Shown: in pieces, positions 1-10,998 of the stretch | Position numbering within the stretch: position 1 is the stretch's first letter | How the letters are laid out: every line of letters begins with the position of its first letter | DNA from: Anarhynchus alexandrinus | Taxonomy: Eukaryota > Chordata > Aves > Charadriiformes > Charadriidae | Assembly: GCA_008711295.1 (NCBI GenBank) | Contig: VUYV01000189.1 | Span: forward strand, 233,876-297,875 | Length of the DNA: 64,000 nucleotides | Reading direction: 5' to 3' | Notes under the pieces: generated by a model | Seen by the model: the letters and a program-made list of their open reading frames with translations, nothing else | Told to the model about the DNA's origin: nothing | Databases searched by the model: none | Program-made: the position numbers and the translations under genes

Positions 1-1948
1 TTTTTTTTTCTTGTGTAGCTTTGCTTACTGGTAAAATTAGTTTTGCTGTTGAGGCTGAGCAAAGTAAAAGTGTAAGCAGATTCGTTAATGAGAAGAGGAA
101 AAAAATTAAAAGTATACCTTTATTATTAAAATAAAAACTAGTGACGTTTTTAAAATCCAGGAGTGCTTTAATATAAAATCCCCATTGTGTAAATTCTCTC
201 CTATACTATCCTGGTGAGATTGTCCTGCTTATTATGTGACAGGCTCTCTTACTAGACAATAATCTGCCATCTGTGTCTTGTTTCTACATGAGGTTTTGCG
301 TAATATGTTCTTTCAGAGAACATTGCAATTGGAGCTTGGGTTACAGTTTACCATGGTAATCCTTCAGAGGAACCTACTGTCAAGAGGATATGTGGTTTAT
401 GTTTGTGGTTTTGTGCTTTTTTAAAAGCTGAATATTTTTAAATGTTCCTGTTTGTCACTGACATGCTGAACAAGCACTATTCTAGGCTTAGATTTAGGGG
501 GAAAAATTCTATATTCCTCCTTTAATGTTACAATAAAAGTGAGAGAATGATAATTAATTCAGAACCTCTTCCAAACACCTGGTTAAATTTGGTGCTTTTT
601 TTTTTTTTTCTTCCTTCCCCTATGATCCAAGGAGAGCTTTAAAAACTTCTGTCAGTCTGCATCTAAAGTAGAATCTGAAGAGTAAGAGGCAAGGAATGAA
701 TACCACAGCATACTAAAGCCTTTGTAGGCCCTAGAAAACAAGTAAGCCAAAAGGGGAAACAACCACATAAGACAGTCTAGCTTTCTATAAAAACTGTCGT
801 GTAAACATTTCTCTAAGGTCCTAAATTAATCAAGTAGTGGGTGTTCTTTAACATATTGCGTAGTAAAATAATTTTGTTTGTTTCCTTGAACCATCTTTTT
901 ATATTGCTATAATAGTTGTATCTTTGAAGAGAAATGCATTAAAATTTATTAACAGTAGTTGTCACAGGAAAACTCACTGAGATGTCACCTCTTATCGTAA
1001 AGTAAATATGGAGCAAAAGGATTTTCTTATGTATATGGTTTTGCTTGGTTGTTCCCCTGTAGCCATCTGCCACAAATGGTTTTAAGTTAATGCAAAGAAT
1101 TCCATCCCCATAGTCTTAAATTAATATCCTCAGATTATATTTTAGTTTCTTAAAGCTTTATAAGTTCCACTAGTTTTTGCTTATTACCTTATTGCTGTGG
1201 TTCTGCACAACTTATTGCACAGAAGCGCACGTTGATGTCAGGACTTATGACTTGTAACTTCAGAGTTTTAGAGCTCCTTGGATGAGGCACCAGATGCACA
1301 AGTAAGATAACCCTGTTACCCAGAGAGCCCCCGGGATTCTGTCTCTGCCTCTTACACACCACTTTCTCTGCATTAATGGTTTAGATTAAATTTGTTCAGA
1401 TTGAAGCTGCGCACACAGAGTCAATTTTTATTTGCCTTGAGGGTTTTGTTAAAAATGTGGCAGAAATTATTTAACAATTAGGGCAAACTGAATTAAGGTT
1501 GCAAAAATTATTTCATTTTAAAAAAACAAATGCCAGTGGTATTAGGCAAGAGATGTCAATAAACCATTGCATCGCTTGTGCATATAGCAGAGCTGCTTTT
1601 AACTATGCAGATAAAATGCCAATAAGTCAAAGGACAATTTTAAAATATTATGGCATATATTAATTGTATTCAAGCATACTTGAGATAGTAGTTCAGCAGT
1701 AAGGTACCACCTTCTACAATACTGCTTTCATTTATTCCTCTTCACCTCACGCAGGATTCATGCTTCTGTAAAATCACCTACATTACTGTGGCAGGGCTGG
1801 CTTTGTGGTAAGACTGTTGCGGTGGTAGGAGTCACTTTTTTGGTCAGAGGACTGGACAGGATCATGGAATACAGGGATTCACTTTCCAGCTTGGCTTCCT
1901 TATTTTAGTCTGGACATGCACAGGAGCTGCTGAAAACAGAGCAGTTCT

Positions 1949-1983
1949 GCAAATGTGGATCCTTAGCAAACGTGGATCCTTAG
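1949..1983. repeat. Two-copy 17-bp tandem duplication
   Basis: Two head-to-tail copies of a 17-base unit (GCAAAYGTGGATCCTTA, Y being the only difference: T in the first copy, C in the second), followed by a G that begins a third unit. This looks like a small replication-slippage duplication. It contains two BamHI-type GGATCC palindromes. No function is implied. Confidence 0.85.
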
Positions 1984-2486
1984 CTTGCATGATTAAGTGG
2001 GAGCTGAGCTCCTCAGAATTGGACCTTTGGGATTTGCTGCCTTCCCTGTTCTACAGATGAGAAACATTGTCAGCATTTCTCTCTGGGTCTCTTCTCTAAG
2101 TTGATAGTTATCTCCTCCGAGGACTGCCTGTCTCTTGCTACTTTTGTACTAATAGGCTCTGGGTATGGCAGCATCTTTGATGGCAAGTGAGGCTCCTAGT
2201 CAGCCTCTTGGTGCAAATAATAAATGGTAAAGCTCACTGGCAGCAGAATGCTGGGCTCAAAAACTCTCCAGTCCAGCATCACTGAACTGCGTTTTTAAGT
2301 TATTCCTGAATTGCATTTGCATTGAAAGTAGAGCTTTGTTAGTTCAAGAATATGTGCTTCATATAATTTTTAATGGGCAAAGGACTGAGACACAGGAGCC
2401 TGCTGGATGTAGCATTTCCAGTTCCTTCTTCCACTATGCACCATTATCTAAACTTTAAATAACATTTGCTTGCAATCTCTTCCTCA

Positions 2487-2518
2487 TTTTTCTTTCTTTC
2501 TTTTTTTTTTTTTTTTTT
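2487..2518. repeat. TTTC repeat running into an 18-T tract
   Basis: Pyrimidine-only low-complexity sequence: short TTTC units followed by 18 consecutive T. It could be the poly(A) tail of an old minus-strand retroposed sequence, but nothing to its right is recognisable as a retrocopy. Confidence 0.8.
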
Positions 2519-5500
2519 AAAGACATAATAAAAGCATATTCAGGTACTTGTCTTCTTTGGATAGCTGAATGATTTGTGGAAAAGTCTTGCAATTTATGAC
2601 AGCCACCTGCTCTCTTGGTCATAGATTAATAACACCTGACCAAGCATGAAAACATGCTGAGGCCATCTGCCTTTCCCTGTACCGGGGGGCATTGCAGTGT
2701 TGTCTTATTAACTCCACAGCACAGCATCCCATTCCGAATCATATTATCAGTTCTGTGCAACCCCTTGAGAAAGTGTGGGATCTGTTCACACAGGACCTTG
2801 GCAAACAATGTTTTTATCAGGTCGTCCTTTGCCATAGTGCTGCAAAGTTCTCTGTGTGTGCAGGAGAGGGTTTATAGTTAGTTAATATTCCATAGAGAAC
2901 CTCTTTGAATGAACCACAGGGATGCTGCCTGTGTCTGTCTGACCATGTCTCACAGGACTGCCTCTGGATTATATGTTCTTGCTTAATTCTGTGAAGTGCT
3001 AAAATACGTTTTCAACTTTAAGCACAAAATGGTCCTATTGAAATAAGTACCAGGATGGAACAAAGATGATCACTAAATTATTTTTTTATTGTAATTTCAA
3101 AATTAAAAACAAAAGGAAGATCTTTTTTGGAGCCCAACTTCATTAAGATACCTGTAACAAGCAAAGTGTATGAACAAGTGGTGGCTTATATCCACACAGA
3201 AGATGTTACTTAAAATAGTAATGATAATTAGTAACCTTCAGGAGCCATCAGCCTGTACTGTGCTTATATAATACCCAACTATATAATTAAGTGATCTTAT
3301 TTTCAGTTTCATCCTTTCTTTTTCCACAATTATCAGTTTGGATCTTGCAATTCAGTCTGTGAAGCTTGACACTTGTGTTTGCATTGCAGTCAACCAAGGC
3401 TGGAGACTTTATGCTACAGGTAGATAGGCATGTGCAGAACTGCTTATGGCATTAGTCCAAAAATGTAAGTTTGTCAGGTAAAGGTCCCCCTACCAAAGTA
3501 CCTTCTTGTTTCTAGATAAGATCTTGATTGTGATTTTATGTGCTATAACAATGCAATTGAAAGCTCTGTGTTCTATAAAGCTATTCCAAATGCGAGTAGA
3601 AAACAGACAGATGAATTAGTTTGCAGGAGCTATTATAAACAATGAAGGATGTAAGTAAGAGTCAGATTCTATGGACATTAAAGTTGAACTATAATGTTGA
3701 AAGAACACATCTACTATTTTGGAATGAAGTAGATGCCTGCCTTTTTCAGAAGACTGTAGAGCCTCCATTTTTTTCTTCATGTTGATACTGAAATTCCTTT
3801 TCTGATGAGAAGAGATATATAACTACTTTTTAATGGAAACACAAATTACAGTAATTCAGTGGGAGTTAGAAGGAATTCCAAATTTCCTTATCTATCCAGT
3901 ATAGTTTGTAGACAGTAGAGGGACTGTGAAAGGCTTTGTAGTCTTTTCCACTGCACTTTTCAAATTGTGGCTGTTTGAGACCTAATGCTCACATTTGTGG
4001 AAAAATGAACATCTAGGCACAAGGATTGTACGTAGTTGTATCCCACGTTGACAACTTATGTCCAAGTTTGCTGCTGTTCTTTAAATCCTAGAAAGGGAGA
4101 AAAATATTTTTTGGGGGAGAAAACGAAATATTTTGCTTGACTTAAAATGTTTGCTTGACTTTATATTTGTGGAAACAAAATTAGAAAGAATTCACATTCC
4201 TCTGTGCAACAAACCTTTTGTTTTGCTTCAGCTCTGACCAGAAAAGAAAACTGTTATTCATTGTACTGGTTTTGTCTGGGATAGACTCCAAATTAGTAAT
4301 ATTATGATAGCAGCATCAGCTGAAGTGCCTATATAACAGGAAAAGTCTGTAAAGAAATGTTGGTGTCATATTCATGTGTCTACTCTTACTTACTTTCACT
4401 ACACAGCTGCTTTTATAGTCAATGGAGAAAAGAGGTGGTTCACTTATAGGGAACTTCACCTGGGGGAAAAGAAGGTGACTGAAAGAAAAGTGCTATTACA
4501 AATAATATTGAGTTTAAGTCCATTTTTAGACACATGCCATTGTTCAATTTACAATGTGATATAAAAAAATTATTTTCACCACATCTTAAGCAAACATTTT
4601 CTACTGAAAATTTGCAAAATGTAATTCTTTTGAGATGAGGGATTTCATTTAATTATAAAAATAATAAACTGCTTGCTTATAAGGTTTATATTATGCAGAG
4701 TATTTTTATGCTTTGATAAATACTCTTGTGATATTTAGTCCCACTTATATGATAGCTTGTCAAAACACATGAGTCATTCTGAAATGTTTATGTTCTAGAA
4801 AGATAGGAATTGCTCTCCCTTTGGAGAAGAGAATCCAAAAAGAACATTGATCAGTTTGTGAAGGTAAGAATTATTTTATCCAGTGTATCCCGCAAAAATA
4901 TTTTTCAAATCCAGGGAATTCATTCTTATTCAAGAATGGAAATGAAAACTGTGTGAAATTAGTTTTGCTGTCACCCATTTTCTGCTGCCTCCTTCTCATG
5001 AGTGTCCCCCCCAACTTCCCCAGGCTGGGATCTCGTTTCACAGCCAAAGAATGGCGGCAACTTCATTCAGATTGATCCCAGTTTTGATAGACTTTTGTGT
5101 ATCTTATTGTTTCTTTCCTAACTTTCATAACAAAAAGCAATCATACATATATTAAATGTGCAACAGAACTAGCTGAAGGTTGCTCTGATGAATTAGTATT
5201 CTGCTAGGAATAAGAATATAAAGAAATTTGAATCTCTTAAAATTAAAAAAGATATCTAATTAGAAAATTTGACTTTACTTTTGCATTCTATGAAAAATTA
5301 ATATTTTTTCCTCAAAATGGAGCATGAAATTAAAGTGAAAATATAATAACCTCAATGAAATAATTGATTGGCTTAAATAATAAGGAATCAGTATCTTGTA
5401 TTATTTGGGATTAAACTGTGTTTCAAAGTCTCAGAAATTTTTACTGGATGAAAATTATTGGTGGGTGGTATTTTATGAACACGGCTAATGCAGGTAAAAG

Positions 5501-7137
5501 GCTAGGTAGCTAGACCAATAGTAGTAGTAGTATGTATGTTCACTTTTCATACATATGAAGCTACGTTTCTCCCTTCTTTCCTCACACACTGTTTAGTTTC
5601 TTTCTAAGTTCAAAAATTAAAAGGATATATAATTCACATTCTTAATAGAACAGTTTTGCAGAGTACAGAGGATATAGGACTATGAGTTTTGTTAACTTTG
5701 AGTCCTGTGTTGGCCCTTCCGCTGACCAAGAATTACAGAGGAATAGTTCTGTTGCCTCTAATACACAGCTGTTCCTTTTCTCTCCAAACTCTGACTTCTG
5801 CTTTCTTTTTCCTTTTGCTTTGTGGACTACTTATTCATCTTAAACAGGTGGCACCTGTGTCTGACAGCAAAATGCCTTCTTAGCAGTCCATGAGACCATG
5901 TAGCTTTCGGGTTTGCTTTCAAACTTCTTACACTTGACTCTCTGGGGCTAATAAAACCGTAAGTAGAAATTAGATTTGGTTTTGAGTAACTCTTTAGCTG
6001 CCTTGAGACATTTAAAGATTATTTTATTCCACACACAGGCTAAAATAGTCTCATCTGAAATAATTTTTGCTATTTTTCCAATCATGGGGAAAGATTCTTG
6101 TTCAGTCTCAAACTGCTGTCATTCCCTGGCTGAGAGGAGCCATTTACTACACCTCCTTCAATGTGGGAATTAAGTTTACAGCCTCAGTTTTCCTATTATC
6201 TATACAAACATACACTGAATGGCCAGCTTCTGTTGCTGTCATCAGTCAAACACCATGAACATTCCTTTTTATAGTCTTTCAGGGTGCAGATAGTCTTATT
6301 ATTAATTTCTGAGGGTCTTTGGATTTGACATTTATTTGGAGAACATGCTACAACTTTGGCTTGCTAACTATATAGATGTCTATTATGCCTGTTTTTTAAT
6401 TATTGTGATTTACTGAAACCAAGGCTTTTAAATAAGGAAACCATACTTGATGAAAGTAGTTATGCAAAGGAAACCATGAAAATGTCAAGTCCCCTGTGCT
6501 TGGACGCTTACATTTCACAAATAGTGTGTTGACATTTCAGTATAGGATCTCACTGGGTGCCCTTGGGTGAGTCTGCAGGCATCTGCAAGCTTTCTGCATA
6601 TCCCCCAAACACATAGTCTGTCAGATCCATCAGACTTCAGTTCTTGGTCTGTGTTCTTGGCTCACATGTTTATCAGTGTGAACTCACTACAGATCTTTAG
6701 CCTCTAACTGATTTAGTTTTGAACCAATACTGCTTTGCAGTCCGTATAGGAGCCTGTTTTGCAACTAGGTGAAGACCTTGTATTTTTAACTTTAAAATCA
6801 ATGCTCTTCCAGTCTAATTTCATATTTCTTGTTACTGAACTGTAGTCAGTTGACAATTCCCTGTGCAGTTTCCTATTGCGAGATTTTCTACATAGAAGCT
6901 CTCTGCATTGTTTTGCAGCAGTATTTTCCATGGAGATGTCATCCCCTAAAACTGTCTCAGTGTTGACCAATGTTATGATACGTATATTGTGGGTTTTGTG
7001 ATCTCTTCAAGAATTTTCTTGTTTTTATAACTGGAAATTAACCTTAACCATCAATTTGGTGCTGTTTACCTATTGTGTTCCTACATGCAATGTGTTTAAG
7101 GTGACACAAAAATAGATGTGCATAATCGTAAAGGGAC

Positions 7138-7183
7138 AGTTCATCTAGAGTTGTAAAGATAGTTCATCTAGAGATGTAAAGAG
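7138..7183. repeat. Two-copy 23-bp tandem duplication
   Basis: Two adjacent 23-base units starting AGTTCATCTAGAG agree at 21 of 23 positions by my count. The copies differ near the middle (T/A) and at the last base (T/G). This is a minor local duplication in unique sequence. Confidence 0.85.
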
Positions 7184-9889
7184 TGCTTTAGTTACTGTAG
7201 TTGGTGTAGAACTACCGTAAGAATTAAATGTTTGAAAGAATGAAAGATATACTTAGTCTAGAAACTATATGGTGTTGAATTAATACTTGAATCAATTAAC
7301 AAGCATTACATAATCTCAGCCTCAGGGTCAGAATCTGGTATTCCTAATAACACTGATTATGAGCTGCCTTTAGGGAAACTGTAGAATGCAGTACTACTCA
7401 CTGTAAGGAAGAATTGCAGAGCATTTCCCCAAGATAGTATATGTAAGCTAAAATTGCACATGTATTAATCTGACATACAGTCATATTGTTTTAGGGAAAT
7501 CTGTCTATCTTGCAGTTTATAGATGGATGAGAAGGCCAGCAAAGCACTCAGTGGACTATCTGCCATTTTCTGAATGGTTGCCAATAATTATGTCTCTCTT
7601 TTGAAATGATCTACCAGTAATTCAAATTGATGAGAATGTGAGATGTGCCAAATGATTTGGCAAAATATCAGGTATCTCTGAACATGGCAGTTCCTGCTGA
7701 CCTGCTATATAAAATGACATTATGTGGTGTGACTGACACTGCATAACGTTAAGCAGCATGTAGGAAATTGGAAAATACAGTGTTTTCAAGGCCAAAGTAG
7801 TGAGGAAAAATATATTTTTGATGGATGGCTACTTAAAAAGAAACCTTGTTGTTTGTGAAATGTCTCTTTAGTCTAGTACTGGAGGACAGAGAACAGATTT
7901 TGTCTGGATATTAGCCTTGGCTCTGATCAGCTAAAAGATGCTGTTGAAGATATTGGGAAAGGTGGTAAATTATAGGGTAAACAGTTTGATCCACTTAAGG
8001 TCTGTTTTCTTTTGGATAGAGAGGGAAAAGGAAGTGGAATGTCCCTCAATAGACTGAATCAAAAGCTTAAGGAAAACATAATGACACTAGTTATTATCAG
8101 AGACTGTGATTCTCTTCTGGATTCAGAGTTCTGTGCTTTAAATTTAAACAATAAGTTCCAAGCAATGAGATTTAAATATCCTTTCTCTCATTTGTTAGTA
8201 CCTTGCCCCATGCACTGATCTCACTCACATGAACCAAGCTGCTCTCAGAGCAAGGGGGCAAAGGGTGACAGTCTGACCTACAGAGATGCATGTGCTGGCT
8301 CTAAACTGAAGAGGATTTGCCAGTTATGAGTAGGCAATGTCTCACCTGTGAAAATATGCTGATGAAGATGCTTTACCAGCTTGCCAAAATGTCCTAAGAA
8401 ATCATTGTCTCCGTAAAATAAATGGTGAATCTTTTTCATGTTCTCATTCTTATTGTGGTTAAAGAAAAACGATGAGTAGAAGCTGCAAAACTAATAGGTT
8501 CTTACAGACTTAGGTTCAGACTAAGAGCCTGTGGAAACGGATGGAAATCTTTGACCAAAAGCTTATGATGTCAGCTTAAACTTTTAAGACTAATAGCCTT
8601 GTTGTACAAGGAACTAAAATGATTGAGTGGGGTATTCATATAGTACTGTTAACATAATTTGTGTTTCTAATAACTTTGATTTTTCAGTAATGCAAAGAAA
8701 CACATTTTTTTGGTGTGGTGGATTATTTTTTGTGTTTTCTGGTTTTGTCAGAGTAAAACCCTGAGCGAGTTGCAAATACTACGGAAGGAATTCAGGAAAC
8801 ATTAACACCCACAATTGTTGTCATTTCTACACTTGCTTGAGGGCTATAGTAGTGTACAAGCCAGTGATATTTCAGTTTGGCTTCAGTGCTGATTCAGCTG
8901 CCCTTCTTGAGAAGCAAGAGTGATGCCAAGCCTCTCTCCAGTGCGTACCTGGCTCTTTCAGTACTTATGTAGGTATCCTGCTGAACTTTGTGTGCTATAA
9001 CTTGAGGTCTGACTAAAGCACCAAATGAAAGGGAAACTGTACCTTGTTCTTATTCTCTAGGAAGGGAGCATAGTCTACATTTCAGTTCAGCTCAGTGAGA
9101 TTAGACTGTTGCACAAGAGATTCCTGAGGGGAATTGGAGCAGTTGAAAGAGTATAAATCAGGCGGGAAGGGATACTGTCATCTACATCAAAAGAATGCCC
9201 TACATTGACAGTGAGAACAGAAGTGAACTATGTGATACCAGTTCACTGGTATTACCCACCTCTCCTTTCTCTCATTGGATACCCTGGCTAGAAACACCGC
9301 AATAACGGTAGCGCCATCTGAGCTGTCATACACCTACTTAGACTAACGCAGGCCTGTACTTGAGCATAGGCTTTCTCATCTCACTCACCCTTGTGTAGCA
9401 TAAATTTTTCCACTCTTGTCTTTTGCTCATAGCTAGAGCTCTGGGAATCTTTTTGCTGACATATAAGATGTATAGGTTGTTATTATTAGCTTAGTAAAAT
9501 GAAACTGCTATGTGTATGAAAGTTTTGATATGAAAACATGATGAGGTGGCAGGAAGCTATGATGACTACACTGTTCTACCAGAAATATATATTCTGATAA
9601 GGTCTCCTGTGTTCACCATGTGCATGTACGGGCTGATGAGGATTGAAGTGTAGGTAGCATAGTATTCATGCTATAGAATATTATAGCTCCCCACTTCAAG
9701 AGGAGAGACAGAACTATCAGTCAACATCTCTCCACTGAAGAGGACAACGGTGACCAGTTGTTTTGGGGTAACCCCAGTAAGCAGCTAAGCCTCACACAGC
9801 CACTCACTCGCTCCCTCCCAGTGGGATGGGGGAGAGAACTGATAGGCTAAAGGTGAGAAAACTTGGGGGTTGAGATAAAGACAGCTTAC

Positions 9890-10293
9890 AACCCCATGCA
9901 GCACTACAGACTGGGGGCAGAGTGGCTCGAAAGCTGCCTGGCAGAAAAGGACCTGGGGGTGTTGGTGGACAACCGGCTGAGTATGAGCCAGCAGTGTGCC
10001 CAGGCGGCCAAGAAGGCCAACACCACCCTGGCCTGCATCAGGAATAGTGTGGTGAGCCGGACTAGGGAAGTGATCATCCCCCTGTACTCGGCACTGGTGA
10101 GGCCTCACCTCGAGTACTGTGTTCAGGTCACTACAAGAAGGACATTGAGGTGTTGGAGCGTGTCCAGAGAAGGGCTACTAAGTTGGTGAGGGGTCTGGAG
10201 GACAAACCTTATGAGGAACGACTGAGGGATCTGGGGTTGTTTAGCCTGGAGAAGAGGAGGCTGAGGGGAGACCTTATCACCCTCTACAACTAC
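9890..10293 (+). pseudogene. CR1 ORF2 reverse-transcriptase C-terminal remnant
   Basis: The translation shows residues typical of the region after the CR1 RT palm: [18 protein letters not shown], then a segment ending [11 protein letters not shown], then, in another frame, [19 protein letters not shown] and [20 protein letters not shown]. The frame changes near 10125-10135. A short deletion there, removing the usual residues between CVQ and HYKKD, explains it. The reading runs into the N gap at 10294. The start is truncated and no catalytic YxDD motif is left, so the remnant cannot be active. Confidence 0.9.
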
Positions 10294-10432
10294 NNNNNNN
10301 NNNNNNNNNNNNNNNNNNNNNNNNNNNNNNNNNNNNNNNNNNNNNNNNNNNNNNNNNNNNNNNNNNNNNNNNNNNNNNNNNNNNNNNNNNNNNNNNNNNN
10401 NNNNNNNNNNNNNNNNNNNNNNNNNNNNNNNN
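10294..10432. other. Assembly gap (139 N) inside the CR1
   Basis: A run of N interrupts the CR1 between its coding end and 3' untranslated end. The right edge is a pyrimidine tract (G, then T-rich with TTTC units, about 10434-10455) that is not part of the usual CR1 sequence, suggesting a low-complexity stretch that broke the assembly. From the LFSLEKRRL motif to the element end is about 305 bases here against about 380 in the other two copies, so the gap size may be a placeholder. Confidence 0.95.
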
Positions 10433-10511
10433 GTTTTTTTTTTTCTTTCTTTCTTCAGAGTAGGTTAACGGTTGGACTTGATGATCTTAAAGGTCCCTTC
10501 CAACCTCACTA

Positions 10512-10542
10512 ATTCTATGATTCTATGATTCTATGATTCTAT
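10512..10542 (+). repeat. CR1 terminal ATTCTATG octamer repeat
   Basis: Three full ATTCTATG units and a fourth lacking its last base form the 3' end of the nested CR1. CR1 elements characteristically end in such short repeats instead of poly(A). The junction with the resumed LTR is within a few bases of 10542. Confidence 0.93.
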
Positions 10543-10998
10543 AATAGGTAAAGCAGAAGCTGCATGCACAAGCAAAGCAAAATAAGGAATTAATTCACTA
10601 CTTCCTATGGGAGGGCAGTTGTTTAGCCATTTCCAGTAAAACACGGCTTCATCATCTGTAATGGTTATTTGGGAATACTAAGGCTGTAACTCTGAATGTC
10701 CCCCCCTTCCTCTTTCTTTCCGCCATCTTTAATTGCTGAGCGTGATGTGATACGGGAAATCCCCGTAGTCAGTTGGGGTCAGCTGTCCCACTGTGTCCCC
10801 TCCCAGCTTCCTGTGCACCCCCAGCCCACTCTCTGGCAGGGCAGCGTGAGAAACAGAAGAGGCCTTGATGTAAGTACTGACCAGCAACAGCTAAAACATC
10901 CCTGTGTTACCAACAGTGTTTGGGTCACAAATCCAAAACATAGCACCACACTAGCTACTATGAAGAAAATTAACTCTATCCCAGCCCAAACTAGTACA

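Larger units (their letters stand above)
1..9758. other. Unique noncoding sequence, no gene recognised
   Basis: I see no exon, RNA gene or recognisable transposon here. Reading frames are at most about 85 codons and look random. The stretch is AT-rich and holds homopolymer T runs (596-609, 2501-2518), two short tandem duplications listed separately, and a near-palindrome at 9232-9255. A 12-base palindrome centred on CCATGG lies at 348-359, but palindromes of that length are expected several times by chance in a window this size. Confidence 0.7.
9889..10542 (+). mobile_element. CR1 LINE 3' fragment nested in the LTR
   Basis: A 5'-truncated chicken-repeat-1 element. It runs from late reverse-transcriptase coding sequence, through a 139-N assembly gap, into a CR1 3' end (TTGGACTTGATGATCTTAAAGG) and ends in almost four ATTCTATG units (10512-10542). 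The LTR sequence GAGATAAAGACAGCTTA stops at its left edge and resumes with ATAGGTAAAGC at its right edge, so it inserted after the LTR and is younger. CR1 usually makes little or no target duplication, and none is clear here. The 3' end differs from that of the other two CR1 copies in the window, so it belongs to another subfamily. Confidence 0.95.
9759..10998 (-). mobile_element. Solo retroviral LTR (ERVL-like), split by a CR1 insertion
   Basis: The two LTR parts (9759-9888 and about 10543-10998, roughly 586 bases together) align along their length with the uninterrupted LTR at 18774-19365. Ends are TG...CA. The flanking 5-mers are CCAGT (9754-9758) and CTAGT (10999-11003), which fits a 5-bp target duplication with one change. 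Five bases is the size usual for class III (ERVL-type) elements. Orientation is taken from the better preserved copy, whose TATA box reads on the minus strand. In this copy the TATA box has decayed (around 10728-10735). No internal retroviral genes flank it, so it is a solo LTR left by recombination. I do not assign a database family name. Confidence 0.85.

Noticed and set aside
348..359. TTACCATGGTAA palindrome as an RFX site
   Set aside because: Twelve-base palindromes occur by chance more than ten times in 64 kb, and the half-sites are imperfect.
9785..10108. 107-codon minus-strand frame
   Set aside because: Antisense of the nested CR1 joined to LTR sequence.
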